Assembly: GCF_046630445.1 (NCBI RefSeq)
Contig: NC_092341.1
Location: 2,828,001-2,892,000 of the forward strand
Reading direction: 5' to 3'
DNA length: 64,000 nt
From: Rutidosis leptorrhynchoides
Taxonomy: Eukaryota; Streptophyta; Magnoliopsida; Asterales; Asteraceae
Part shown: one piece after another, positions 1 to 13,339 of the stretch
Numbering within the stretch: the first letter of the stretch is position 1
Layout of the letters: each line of letters starts with the position of its first letter
Made by a program: the position numbers and the translations under genes
Notes under the pieces: generated by a model
Database searches by the model: none
What the model was told of the DNA's origin: nothing
What the model saw: only the letters and a program-made list of their open reading frames with translations

Positions 1-806
1 TCAAACATGTTTTGTGATAATGTTTATGATATATTATTAAAAAATGTTATAATATTTTCAATAATATAATAATAAAGATATTGTAATATTGTATGTATTG
101 GGAGCTTTCCAGAAGTATATTATAATATATTATTATGCATGTATTCTGTGACAATATATATAATAGAAAAATGTTTATTGGGCCGGAAAGGAAGCGAGAT
201 ATTTTGATCACAATGTATTAATTAATGATGAAATGGCTTGGTTAAACAATTGTATGAATATGAATGTATTCAAGAAACCGGGGACTTAACTTGTGGTTCC
301 AGCTGTTTGTGTACCATTTTCTTTTGTGAATTATAATATGCCAACGTCTCAATACAATGCAACTCTCTCTTATACAATTCTTTGATTTAGATCTCTCTTT
401 CAAACTGGCCCCACATTTGCAACATGAGCCGTCCATCTCTCCCAATCCCATATTTCTCTCATCCTAGTATTAAACCCATTTTTTTATTTCCTTTCAAATA
501 AATATCTAATCTTAATCTTATGAAAAGTTTGTGCAACTAACCATATATTAATACTAGCTTCTGGAGGTTTCTTTTGCAGAGTAGTACAGCATCAACATGT
601 ATCATGGCAAGTGGGTTGCCTCCTAAATTTACCATCCATCCTTTTATTTTCATGTTCTATTTTCTTACATATACATATACATTCCATTCCATCCAACCAA
701 CAACCACAACTATTACTTTATGACAAATCCTTAAACCTTTTGCTGTTCTGTACTTCTGTTCTATCTTTAAAACAATTTTTTTTTTTTGTTCTGGGGTGTT
801 GGAATT
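1..806. other. 5' flank of the J-domain gene, no gene seen
   Basis: AT-rich sequence with no convincing coding region. The short open frames here on both strands show no recognisable domain and no codon bias. The promoter and 5' UTR of the downstream gene must lie in this stretch. A T-run at about 776-788 sits just before the start codon. No TATA box could be assigned with confidence. Confidence 0.5.
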
Positions 807-1581
807 ATGGGTGGCAGTGGTACAAAAAACAATGATTTTTATCAAGTTTTGGGTTTGAACAAGGAATGCACCGAAGCAGAGGTCAAAAATGCTTACAAGA
901 AACTTGCACTGGTCAGAATTCTCTTTAACTCATTAGTCTTTTATTCCATTCTTATAAATAAACATTAATAATTTCAACATATATTACTTTTGGGTGTGCA
1001 TTACATTACACAACAGGAAATATACACACAACTACTTTAGAGGTTATAATTTATCATTTCTCAGGTTGAGTCAAATCTTTCTTCAAACCTTTGTATTTTG
1101 AGTCTTTTTTTTTTTTTTTTTTTTGCATTTTTTGTTTCTGCACTTGGTAACCTTTTGTTCTTATGTTTGTTTATGTGGAGGTAGAAATGGCATCCTGATC
1201 GTTGCTCGGCTTCAGGCAATTCGAAGTACGCAGAAGAGTCTAAGAAGAAGTTTCAGGCCATACAAGAAGCCTATTCTGGTAAACTTTGTTTTGTTGAGTC
1301 ATCATTGTATTTTTTCTGAAATTAAATAGTACCCATGTTCTTGAAAGTAATCATTTTTGATAAAGGTTTAAACTTTTTATTAAGATTAATTTGTGTGATG
1401 ATTGGGCTTGCTAACCAGCTTCCTCTGTTTCATTGTACCTAGTACTTTCCAATGTAGACAAAAGATTCCTGTACGATGTAGGAGTTTATGATAGTGATGA
1501 TGACGAAAATGTAAGCCGTTTCTTTAGTTTACTTTTAATGTGTTCTATTATCTGAATTCGTATGCTACCTTGTGGGTGTTA

Positions 1582-1613
<32 letters not shown>

Positions 1614-3390
1614 CTTGTATTTTTCTTGAGCATGCATGGATCATTGATGTTGTGTAGATTGATGGGCCAAGTCGTCGAATCACAGAAAATTATGTATATG
1701 CATCCGTCCATACTTAAATTTCATAACTTATACTCCGTACATATATAACTTACTTTTGATATAAGATAAGTAGCCAAACCTACCACTTTCCAAAGGAGAT
1801 ATCAACATTCATATCCTTTGATTTTTGGGTCTAATATACGCTTAGATTGTGATACTCTTAAATAAAAATAAAGTATGAACTTGCTAATGTAATTATTGTA
1901 AACTATAATATGATATAAATTCAAGAATGAAGCTGATTAGTGGTGAATGATATTGATTGAAAGCAGGGGATGGCTGACTTTATGAGCGAAATGGCTGTGA
2001 TGATGAGTCAAAATAAACCCAATGTAAGCTTCAAATTCTCTAAGTTTCTAAATATAGAAAATTACTCAATTCATGGTTACTGTAATTGGCGATCCCTATT
2101 TGGAGGCCTCATATCTTTATCACCTTTAAAACCACTAATCGTTTCTCAGCTGCACAGTCCGTTTTCATTTAGAGTTAGAACAAGTCAAGTAGGTAAATAG
2201 TTGTTCATGTACTAGATGCACTGATTGGAGTTTGTACAAGACCTCTTTATGCGACCTAATTTTGGTATGAATTATGTTTCTACTTTAAGGCATGTGGGTT
2301 GAAATAGTGTTAACATAGAGCTTTTAGGCATTATGTGGTAGTAGGGCCCTTGATGATGTGATTCGGACAATTTTCGTTCTCTTATCCATCAAGTGCACAG
2401 GCGAATCTATGGGATCACGAGACACCACTAGTTTGAAAATTTTTAGCAGAAAATACTCTTTAAATTGTATAGGACACCACTAAATTTAACTGCAGAACTT
2501 CACATATATTTTTCAAATTTATAATTTTTCCTTTTAAATTGTATAGAACACATCAAATTTAACTACTTGGAACACATATATTTTTCAAATTTGTAGTTAT
2601 TTAAAGGTAAACTACCACTAGAATATCATTCAAATATAATTGGTATTGGAAAAAAATTTTAGGAACCCATAGAGGAACCAAGTGTTCCAATAAGTTAGAT
2701 GAGAATCTTGACAATTTCCTTAGTCTGATTCTTTTAGTGAACTCTCTCTGATATATATGGCTATGGGCTATGGGACCCACATCAACTTGGTTTTGAACAT
2801 TCTGTATGTGTCGTGTTTGGTATCATGTCACATCTCTTGTTTGTCCGTTGTAACTATAAACTATGGCAATCCCTTTTCATCCAATTTTCAGCTGTTAAAT
2901 GTATTGGTTTGACAGGGAAATGGAGAGACGTTCGAGGAACTAAAAGATTTGTTTGAGGAGTTGTTTCAAAGTGATAACGAATCATTTGGTTCGACCTCTC
3001 AATCAGGAAGCTCAACTTGTTTATTCTCGAGTTATGGTGAAACCTCAAGCTCGAGTTCTACCTCTTCTAATAAGCGAGGTTCATCTGCTATGTCAGCAGA
3101 CACCAAAACTCATGAAGACCATTTATGTTATGATGCTCATTTTCAAGGCTTTTCACTAGGGGTTGGTACACTATCTACGGACACATTAATTTTTATTTAA
3201 CGAAACGTGACATTCTTTTAGTTATTTTAAGTACAAAATTTCCTATTATATTCGATGTCCCACATGTATACTTGCTTTGATGTTTTTCTCATAATGTTAT
3301 CTTTTTTGTGGATTATACGTACGGTGTTTGAAGACAGGCGGAAGTTACGAGGCGAGGAGCAGCAGCAGGAGGAAGGGAAGACATGTGTAA
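807..3390 (+). CDS. J-domain (DnaJ-type) co-chaperone, six exons
   Basis: Encodes a 208-residue class III (DNAJC-like) J-protein, which should stimulate Hsp70 ATPase activity. Exons read by eye: 807-911, 1185-1278, 1443-1510, 1967-2023, 2916-3165 and 3338-3390. Every intron starts with GT and ends with AG, and the phases join into one frame. The J-domain covers about residues 10-80, with the catalytic HPD motif at 38-40, split from helix II by intron 1. A short acidic stretch (YDSDDDEN) and a Met-rich segment follow, then a Ser-rich low-complexity region in exon 5 and a basic tail (SSSRRKGR) in exon 6. No signal peptide, membrane segment or zinc-finger domain is visible, so a cytosolic or nuclear protein is likely. 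The start at 807 (MGGSG) is chosen because it directly precedes the J-domain; an upstream in-frame ATG at 786 would add seven residues. The exon 5 donor at 3166 (gtacac) is the least certain boundary. Confidence 0.9.
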
Positions 3391-3861
3391 TGTCACGAAT
3401 TCGGTATAGGTGCTGTGTTTGAGGATCATAAATAGTAGTAGCAGTTATTGTTGTTTTTTAGGTAGTTCTAAATTGTGTTTTAGATGTTCCTTTATTGTAT
3501 CAAAATGATCAACAAGTGGCTATGAACACACTTTCTTTATAGGAGGAAAAATGCAAAAGTAGCATTTCTAGCACGTTCTATTGTTAGGCATGATTAGAAA
3601 ATTGTTGGAGTTGTACAATGATGTAGTTGAACAAGTTTTTTCAACTTTAAAAGGGGGACCAAGTTGAACTTAAATTCTTGAAAGCAACCTCAAGTTGAAA
3701 TTAAATATATTGTTTCTTTTGGTCATCTTGTGAAATATCTTTTCAGAAGAGTTAAATGCATGACGGGTCCTGTGATTTATAAACAGTTGCACACTCAACC
3801 CTCACACTTTCTTATTTGTATTATCAGCTTAAAAATCTGTAAATAATTGCGTGTTCAATTC
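3391..3861. other. 3' flank of the J-domain gene
   Basis: Contains the presumed 3' UTR of the J-domain gene and then non-coding sequence. No gene, RNA or clear repeat boundary was recognised before the copia remnant that starts near 3862. Confidence 0.45.
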
Positions 3862-4284
3862 AATGAAATAATTTATATGCATATGCATCAGCCCATGGGT
3901 TTCAGGGATCCTTCTCGTCCTGATTATGGATGTCATTTGAAGAAATCATTATACGGACTTAAACATGCCCCTCGTGCTTGATATCAAAGATTTGCAGCAT
4001 ATCCACACTTGGGGATCACTCGTTGTTTTTCTATGGCCACGGTCGTGACATTGCATACTTATTGCTTTATGTAGACGAGACTATTCTCACCGCATCTTCT
4101 GATTCATTACGTTATAATATTATTCATCGTTTTTCAGATGAGTTTGCTATGAAGGATCTTAGACGTCTCAGTTATTTTGTGGGTATTGCAGTTCAGCACA
4201 CATCACGAGGTATATTTATAAATCAGACCAAATATGCTCGTGAAATTATCGAAAGAGAATGTACGAGTTTCTGTAATTCATCGA
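3862..4284 (+). pseudogene. Ty1/copia reverse transcriptase remnant, proximal half
   Basis: The translation shows the copia RT signatures YMHMHQPMGF, CHLKKSLYGLKHAPRA and YLLLYVDE (copia consensus YVDD), then the DEFAMKDL and SYFVGIAV blocks. Defects are visible: a 6-nt duplication (atgcat), a TGA where copia normally has Trp (A-W-Y), and loss of everything upstream of the RT. The frame is cut at 4284 by the TG of a gypsy LTR. The missing half resumes at 30264 in the same frame (C-N-S-S-K-T-Q-V-D-T across the join), so this was one element before the insertion. No copia LTR was found. A non-functional fossil. Confidence 0.85.
4280..4284 (+). repeat. Target-site duplication ATCGA (left) of element B
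   Basis: ATCGA directly precedes the TG of the LTR and recurs at 30259-30263 directly after its CA. Removing the element and one copy restores the copia reading frame. Confidence 0.9.
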
Positions 4285-5138
4285 TGTAGTGACCCGAACT
4301 TTTCCATGTTTATATATATTAATTGAGATTGATATTTACATGATTAAATGTTTCCAACATGTTAAGCAATCAAACTTGTTAAGACTTGATTAATTGAAAT
4401 ATGTTTCATATAGACAATTGACCACCCAAGTTGACCGGCGATTCACAAACGTTAAAACTTGTAAAAACGACATGACGATATATATATATATGGATATACA
4501 TATGGTTAACATGAGATTATGATAAGTAAGTATCTCCATAAGTATATTAACAATGAGTTATATACATATAAACAAGACTACTAACTTAAGGATTTCGAAA
4601 CGAGACATATATGTAACGATTATCGTTGTAACAACATTTAAATGTATATATATCATATTAAGATATATTAATATATCATAATATCATGATAATATAATAA
4701 TTTAACATCTCATTAGATATAATAAACAATGGGTTAACAACATTAATTGAGATCGTTAACTTAAAGGTTTCAAAACAACACTTACATGTAACGACTAACG
4801 ATGACTTAACGACTCAGTTAAAATGTATATACATGTAGTGTATTTAGATGTATTAAAATACTTTTGGAAGACTTCAAGACATATATCAAAACACTCATAC
4901 TTAACGAAAATGGTTACAGTTACTTTTCCATTCTTTTCTTTCATCAAGAATTCTAGTCGTATTCTTACCCGTATTATACACAGCTTCAAAACGTACTTAC
5001 TATGAGTATATACCAATAGGAACTAGCATGGGATTCCACTCTTGATTATGTCATGTATGACTAATCAATTTTAACTTCTACCATGAGCTAGTCAACTAAC
5101 TAGAACTCCTTTTAACCCCACTCACCACTCACCAATTA
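4285..5138 (+). repeat. 5' LTR of element B, left piece
   Basis: Collinear with the first part of the 3' LTR at 26974-27838. Interrupted after AATTA (5134-5138) by element A. The LTR resumes at 17966, with the AATTA duplication at 17961-17965. Confidence 0.9.
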
Positions 5139-8100
5139 TGAAATGTCCCGTTCTTATTGATTAAAAACGTTCCATATTAATTGATTTCGTTGCGAGGTTT
5201 TGACCTCTATATGAGACGTTTTTCAAAGACTGCATTCATTTTAAAACAAACCATAACCTTTATTTCATCAATAAAGGTTTAAAAAGCTTTACGTAGATTA
5301 TCAAATAATGATAATCTAAAATATCCTGTTTACACACGACCATTACATAATGGTTTACAATACAAATATGTTACAACAAAATAAGTTTCTTGAATGCAGT
5401 TTTTACACAATATCATACAAGCATGGACTCCAAATCTCGTCCTTATTTAAGTATGCGACAGCGGAAGCTCTTAATAATCACCTGAGAATAAACATGCTTA
5501 AAACGTCAACAAAAATGTTGGTGAGTTATAGGTTTAACCTATATATATCAAATCATAATAATAGACCACAAGATTTCATATTTCAATACACATCCCATAC
5601 ATAGAGATAAAAATCATTCATATGGTGAACACCTGGTAACCGACATTAACAAGATGCATATATAAGAATATCCCCATCATTCCAGGACACCCTTCGGATA
5701 TGATATAAATTTCGAAGTACTAAAGCATCCGGTACTTTGGATGGGGTTTGTTAGGCCCAATAGATCTATCTTTAGGATTCGCGTCAATTAGGGTGTCTGT
5801 TCCCTAATTCTTAGATTACCAGACTTAATAAAAAAGGGCATATTCGATTTCGATAATTCAACCATAGAATGTAGTTTCACGTACTTGTGTCTATTTTGTA
5901 AATCATTTATAAAACCTGCATGTATTCTCATCCCAAAAATATTAGATTTTAAAAGTGGGACTATAACTCACTTTCACAGATTTTTACTTCGTCGGGAAGT
6001 AAGACTTGGCCACTGGTTGATTCACGAACCTATAACAATATATACATATATATCAAAGTATGTTCAAAATATATTTACAACACTTTTAATATATTTTGAT
6101 GTTTTAAGTTTATTAAGTCAGCTGTCCTCGTTAGTAACCTACAACTATTTGTCCACAGTTAGATGTACAGAAATAAATCGATAAATATTATCTTGAATCA
6201 ATCCACGACCCAGTGTATACGTATCTCAGTATTGATCACAACTCAAACTATATATATTTTGGAATCAACCTCAACCCTGTATAGCTAACTCCAACATTCA
6301 CATATAGAGTGTCTATGGTTGTTCCGAAATATATATAGATGTGTCGACATGATAGGTTGAAACATTGTATACGTGTCTATGGTATCTCAAGATTACATAA
6401 TATACAATACAAGTTGATTAAGTTATGGTTGGAATAGATTTGTTACCAATTTTCACGTAGCTAAAATGAGAAAAATTATCCAATCTTGTTTTACCCATAA
6501 CTTCTTCATTTTAAATCCGTTTTGAGTGAATCAAATTGCTATAGTTTCATATTGAACCCTATTTTATGAATCTAAACAGAAAAAGTATAGGTTTATAGTC
6601 AGAAAAATAAGTTACAAGTCGTTTTTGTAAAGGTAGTCATTTCAGTCGAAAGAACGACGTCTAGATGACCATTTTAGAAAACATACTTCCACTTTGAGTT
6701 TAACCATAATTTTTAGATATAGTTTCATGTTCATAATAAAAAATCATTTTCTCAGAATAACAACTTTTAAATCAAAATTTATCATAGTTTTTAATTAACT
6801 AACCTAAAACAGCCCGCGGTGTTACTACGACGGCGTAAATCCGGTTTTACGGTGTTTTTCGTGTTTCCAGATTTTAAATCATTAAGTTAGCATATCATAT
6901 AGATATAGAACATGTGTTTAGTTGATTTTAAAAGTCAAGTTAGAAGGGTTAACTTTTGTTTGCGAACAAGTTTAGAATGAACTAAACTATGTTCTAGTGA
7001 TTACAAGTTTAAATCTTCGAATAAGATAGCTTTATATGTATGAATCGAATGATGTTATGAACATCATTACTACCTTAAGTTCCTTGGATAAACCTACTGG
7101 AAAAGAGAAAAATGGATCTAGCTTCAACGGATCCTTGGATGGCTCGAAGTTCTTGAAGCAGAATCATGACACGAAAACAAGTTCAAGTAAGATCATCACT
7201 TGAAATAAGATTGTTATAGTTATAGAAATTGAACCAAAGTTTGAATATGATTATTACCTTGTATTAGAATGATAACCTACTGTAAGAAACAAATATTTCT
7301 TGAGGTTAGATGATCACCTTACAAGATTGGAAGTGAGCTAGCAAACTTGAAAGTATTCTTGATTTTATGTAACTAGAACTTGTAGAATATATGAAGAACA
7401 CTTAGAACTTGAAGATAGAACTTGAGAGAGATTAATTAGATGAAGAAAATTGAAGAATGAAAGTGTTTGTAGGTGTTTTTGGTCGTTGGTGTATGGATTA
7501 GATATAAAGGATATGTAATTTTGTTTTCATGTAAATAAGTCATGAATGATTACTCATATTTTTGTAATTTTATGAGATATTTCATGCTAGTTGCCAAATG
7601 ATGATTCCCACATGTGTTAGGTGACTCACATGGGCTACTAAGAGCTGATCATTGGAGTGTATATACCAATAGTACATACATCTAAAAGCTGTGTATTGTA
7701 CGAGTACGAATACTGGTGCATACGAGTAGAATTGTTGATGAAACTGAACGAGGATGTAATTGTAAGCATTTTTGTTAAGTAGAAGTATTTTGATAAGTGT
7801 ATTGAAGTCTTTCAAAAGTGTATACATACATATTAAAACACTACATGTATATACATTTTAACTGAGTCGTTAAGTCATCGTTAGTCGTTACATGTAAGTG
7901 TTGTTTTGAAACCTTTAGGTTAACGATCTTGTTAAATGTTGTTAACCCAATGTTTATAATATCAAATGAGATTTTAAATTATTATATTATCATGATATTA
8001 TCATGTATGAATATCTCTTAATATGATATATATACATTAAATGTCTTTACAACGATAATCGTTACATATATGTCTCGTTTAAAAATCATTAAGTTAGTAG

Positions 8101-8389
8101 TCTTGTTTTTACATATGTAGTTCATTGTTAATATACTTAATGATATGTTTACTTATCATATTATCATGTTAACTATATATATATCCATATATATGTCATC
8201 ATATAGTTTTTACAAGTTTTAACGTTCGTGAATCACCGGTCAACTTGGGTGGTCAATTGTCTATATGAAACATATTTCAATTAATCAAGTCTTAACAAGT
8301 TTGATTATTTAACATGTTGGAAACATTTAATCATGTAAATATCAATCTCAATTAATATATATAAACATGGAAAAGTTCGGGTCACTACA
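5139..8389 (-). repeat. LTR of element A, left copy (3' LTR)
   Basis: 3,251 bp, running TGAAATGTCCC to GGGTCACTACA on the plus strand. Related to, but clearly diverged from, the LTR of element B. Aligns base for base, without net length change, with 14710-17960 (a few dozen substitutions noticed by eye). It holds no gene; the open frames inside it show no known domain. Confidence 0.9.
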
Positions 8390-8405
8390 GTACCTACCCG
8401 TTAAA
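8390..8405 (-). promoter_or_regulatory. Polypurine tract of element A
   Basis: On the minus strand, TTAACGGGTAGGTAC lies immediately before the TG of the 3' LTR, where plus-strand priming occurs in LTR elements. The same string recurs upstream of gag at about 13132-13152. Confidence 0.65.
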
Positions 8406-8424
8406 TAAATTTCGTCCCGAAATT

Positions 8425-11400
8425 TTAAGCTGTTGAAGGTGTTGACGAATCTTCTGGAAATAGATGCGGGTATTTCTTCTTCATCTGATCTTCACGCTCC
8501 CAGGTGAACTCGGGTCCTCTACGAGCATTTCATCGAACCTTAACAATTGGTATCTTGTTTTGATTAAGTCTTTTAACCTCACGATCCATTATTTCGACGG
8601 GTTCTTCGATGAATTGAAGTTTTTCGTTGATTTGGATTTCATCTAACGGAATAGTGAGATCTTCTTTAGCAAAACATTTCTTCAAATTCGAGACGTGGAA
8701 AGTGTTATGTACAGCCGCGAGTTGTTGAGGTAACTCAAGTCGGTAAGCTACTGGTCCGACACGATCAATAATCTTGAATGGTCCAATATACCTTGGATTT
8801 AATTTCCCTCGTTTACCAAATCGAACAACGCCTTTCCAAGGTGCAACTTTAAGCATGACCATCTCTCCAATTTCAAATTCTATATCTTTTCTTTTAATGT
8901 CAGCGTAGCTCTTTTGTCGACTTTGGGCGGTTTTCAACCGTTGTTGAATTTGGATGATCTTCTCGGTAGTTTCTTGTATAATCTCCGGACCCGTAATCTG
9001 TCTATCCCCCACTTCACTCCAACAAATCGGAGACCTGCACTTTCTACCATAAAGTGCTTCAAACGGCGCCATCTCAATGCTTGAATGGTAGCTGTTGTTG
9101 TAGGAAAATTCTGCTAACGGTAGATGTTGATCTCAACTGTTTCCGAAATCAATAACACATGCTCGTAGCATGTCTTCAAGCGTTTGTATCATCCTTTCAC
9201 TCTGCCCATCAGTTTGTGGATGATAGGCAGTACTCATGTCTAGACGAGTTCCTAATGCTTGCTGTAATGTCTGCCAGAATCTTGAAATAAATCTGCCATC
9301 CTTATCAGAGATAATAGAGATTGGTATTCCATGTCTGGAGACGACTTCCTTCAAATACAGTCGTGCTAACTTCTCCATCTTGTCATCTTCTCTTATTGGC
9401 AGGAAGTGTGCTGATTTGGTGAGACGATCAACTATTACCCAAATAGTATCAAAACCACTTGCAATCCTTGGCAATTTAGTGATGAAATCTATGGTAATGT
9501 TTTCCCATTTCCACTCCGGGATTTCGGGTTGTTGAAGTAGACCTGATGGTTTCTGATGCTCAGCTTTGACCTTAGAACACGTCAAACATTCTCCTACGTA
9601 TTTAGCAACATCGGCTTTCATACCCGGCCACAAAAAATGTTTCTTGAGTTCCTTGTACATCTTCCCCGTTCCAGGATGTATTGAGTATCTGGTTTTATGA
9701 GCTTCTCTAAGTACCATTTCTCTCATATCTCCAAATTTTGGTACCCAAATCCTTTCAGCCCTATACCGGGTTCCGTCTTCCCGAATATTAAGATGCTTCT
9801 CCGATCCTTTGGGTATTTCATCCATTAAATTTCCCTCTTTTAAAACTCCTTGTTGCGCCTCCTTTATTTGAGTAGTAAGGTTATTATGAATCATTATATT
9901 CATAGATTTTACTCGAATGGGTTCTCTGTCCTTCCTGCTCAAGGCATCGGCTACCACATTTGCCTTCCCCGGGTGGTAACGAATCTCAAAGTCGTAATCA
10001 TTCAATAATTCAATCCACCTACGCTGCCTCATATTCAGTTGTTTCTGATTAAATATGTGTTGAAGACTTTTGTGGTCGGTATATATAATACTTTCGACCC
10101 CATATAAGTAGTGCCTCCAAGTCTTTAATGCAAAAACAACCGCGCCTAATTCCAAATCATGCGTCGTATAATTTTGTTCGTGAATCTTCAATTGTCTAGA
10201 CGCATAAGCAATCACCTTCGTTCGTTGCATTAATACACAACCGAGACCTTGCTTTGATGCGTCACAATAAATCACAAAATCATCATTCCCTTCAGGCAAT
10301 GACAATATAGGTGCCGTAGTTAGCTTTTTCTTCAATAACTGAAACGCTTTCTCTTGTTCATCATTCCATTCAAATTTCTTCCCTTTATGCGTTAATGCAG
10401 TCAAGGGTTTTGCTATTCTGGAAAAGTCTTGGATGAACCTTCTGTAGTAACCAGCTAGTCCTAAAAACTGGCGTATGTGTTTCGGAGTTTTCGGGGTTTC
10501 CCACTTTTCAACAGTTTCTATCTTTGCCGGATCCACCTTAATACCTTCTTTGTTCACTATGTGACCGAGGAATTGAACTTCTTCCAACCAAAATGCACAC
10601 TTTGAAAACTTAGCGTACAATTCTTCCTTCCTCAATACTTCTAACACCTTTCTCAAATGTTCACCGTGTTCTTGGTCATTCTTTGAGTAAATAAGTATGT
10701 CATCAATGAAAACAATGACAAACTTGTCAAGGTATGGTCTACACACTCGGTTCATAAGGTCCATGAACACAGCTGGTGCATTAGTTAAACCAAATGGCAT
10801 GACCATAAACTCGTAATGACCGTAACGTGTTCTGAAAGCAGTCTTTGGAATATCATCTTCTTTCACCCGCATTTGATGATACCCGGAACGTAAGTGTATC
10901 TTTGAATAAACAGACGATCCTTATAGTTGATCAAATAAGTCGTCGATTCTCGGTAGTGGGTAGCGGTTCTTGATGGTAAGTTTTTTCAACTCTCGGTAGT
11001 CGATACACAACCTGAATGTACCATCTTTCTTCTTGACAAACAAAACAGGAGCTCCCCACGGTGATGTGCTTGGTCGAATGAAACCACGCTCTAAAAGTTC
11101 TTGTAATTGGCTTTGCAGTTCTTTCATCTCGCTGGGTGCGAGTCTGTAAGGAGCACGAGCTATTGGTGCAGCTCCTGGTACAAGATCTATTTGAAATTCA
11201 ACGGATCGATGTGGGGGTAATCCCAGTAATTCTTTCAGAAATACATCGGGAAATTCTTTTGCAATGGGAACATCATTGATGCTCTTTTCTTCAGTTTGTA
11301 CTTTCTCGACGTGTGCTAGAACAGCATAGCAACCTTTTCTTATTAGTTTTGTGCCTTCAAATTACTAATAATATGTAGCTTCGTGTTGCCCTTTTCTCCG

Positions 11401-12998
11401 TACACCATTAAGGATTTTCCTTTTTCTCGTATAATGCGAATTGCATTTTTGTAACAAACGATCTCTGCTTTCACTTCTTTCAACCAGTCCATACCGATTA
11501 TCACATCAAAACTCCCTAACTCTACTGGTATCAAATCAATCTTAAATGTTTCGCTAACCAGTTTAATTTCTCGATTCCAACATATATTATCTGCTGAAAT
11601 TAATTTACCATTTGCTAATTCGAGTAAAAATTTACTATCCAAAGGCGTCAATGGACAACTTAATTTAGCACAAAAATCTCTACTCATATAGCTTCTATCC
11701 GCACCCGAATCAAATAAAACGTAAGCAGATTTATTGTCAATAAGAAACGTACCCGTAACAAGCTCCGGGTCTTCCTGTGCCTCTGCCGCATTAATATTGA
11801 AAACTCTTTCGCGGCCTTGTCCATTCGTGTTCTCTTGGTTCGGGCAATTTCTAATAATGTGGCCCGATTTTCCACATTTATAACAAACTACATTGGCATA
11901 ACTTGCTCCGACACTACTTGCTCCGCCATTACTCGTTCCGACACCATTTGTTCCTTTCGTTCTATTAACCCCTGGTCCGTAGACCTCATACTTCGGCGCG
12001 CTATGACCATTTCTTTTACACTTGTTGCAAAATTTGGTGCAGAACCCCGAGTGATACTTTTCACACCTTTAGCATAGCTGCTTCTGATTGTTGTTGTTGT
12101 TGCGGTTATTATTGTTGTTGGGATGATTGTTGTAGTTGCTGTTGCTGTTGTTGTTGTTGTTGTTGGGCCGTTTGTTGTAGTTGCGATTGATGTTGCGATT
12201 GTTGGGATAATTGTTGCGATTATTGTTGTAATTGCTGTTGTTGTTGTATTGGTGATTCTTATCACCGTTTTCCTCCCACTTTCTTTTGACTTGCTTCACA
12301 TTGGCCTCTTCAGCAGTCTGTTCTTTAATTCTTTCTTCAATCTGGTTCACTAGTTTGTGAGCCATTCTACATGCCTGTTGTATGGAGGCGGGCTCGTGTG
12401 AACTTATATCTTCTTGGACTCTTTCCGGTAATCCTTTCACAAACGCGTCGATCTTCTCTTCCTCATCTTCGAATGCTCCCGGACACAATAGGCACAATTC
12501 TGTGAATCGTCTTTCGTACGTGGTAATATCAAATCCTTGGGTTCGTAACCCTCTAAGTTCTGTCTTGAGCTTATTGAACTCGGTTCTGGGACGGTACTTC
12601 TCGTTCATCAAGTGCTTGAATGCTGACCACGGTAGTGCGTACGTATCATCTTGTCCCACTTGCTCTAGATAGGTATTCCACCATGTTAACGCAGAACCTG
12701 TGAAGGTATGCGTAGCGTACTTTACTTTGTCCTCTTCAGTACACTTACTTATGGCAAACACCGATTCGACCTTCTCGGTCCACCGTTTCAATCCGATCGA
12801 TCCTTCGGTTCCATCAAATTCCAAAGGTTTGCAGGCAGTGAATTCTTTGTAGGTGCATCCTACACGATTTCCTGTACTGCCAGATCCAAGGTTATTGTTG
12901 GTATGTAGCGCAGCCTGTACTGCGGCTATGTTTGAAGCTAGAAAAGTACGGAATTCCTCTTCATTCATATTCACGGTGTGTCGAGTAGTCAGTGCCAT
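8425..12998 (-). pseudogene. Element A gag-pol polyprotein, broken
   Basis: Gag starts at 12998 (MALTTRH) or 13034. It has a retrotransposon Gag domain (motif ALTWWNTYLEQVG), a long Asn-rich linker and CCHC knuckles. Pol follows with protease (DSGADRSYM, GMDWL), RT ([11 protein letters not shown]), RNase H ([11 protein letters not shown]), an integrase with HHCC and D,D,E signatures, and a C-terminal chromodomain ([14 protein letters not shown], with the downstream E-F-T-W block retained). Breaks: a TAA near 12070 just before the knuckles, a 1-nt loss near 11349, a TAA replacing Gln near 10921, TGA for Trp at 9133-9135, and another TGA for Trp near 8530. Most are C-to-T type changes. Ancestrally this was one continuous gag-pol frame, as in element B. 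Confidence 0.88.
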
Positions 12999-13131
12999 TT
13001 CCTTCAAAATAGTCAAATGGAACAAGTTAATCATACAGAATATTAAGAGTAGTTAATAGTATTTCGTAGCATAATATGAACTCATTTATAAAAGCTTTTT
13101 CTTCATATTAGCGTTTTATAAGTTTAAATTC

Positions 13132-13152
13132 GGGTAGTACCTACCCGTTAAG
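13132..13152 (-). promoter_or_regulatory. Second polypurine-tract-like hairpin upstream of gag (A)
   Basis: The minus strand reads TTAACGGGTAGGTACTACCCG. Its first 15 bases equal the true polypurine tract next to the 3' LTR, and GGGTA/TACCC can pair around a short loop. Confidence 0.5.
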
Positions 13153-13339
13153 TTCATACTTAGTAGCTAATATACAATTCAACTACTACAATTCTATATG
13201 AAAAACTGGTTGTAATAATATTTCGCGTTCAAACTTTTATACAATATTTTACAAACTTACAATACCGCTTATTTTACATAAAGCATGAAATATAGCACAC
13301 AATAACTTTGATACAAGATAGTTGTGAAGATAATTCTAG

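Noticed and set aside
242..451. Short open frames upstream of the J-domain gene
   Set aside because: No domain, no codon bias, AT-rich context.
12123..12353. Long Val- or Thr-rich open frames opposite or beside gag (also 23002-23238, 39764-40381)
   Set aside because: They are shadow frames of the Asn-coding AAC/AAT repeats of Gag.
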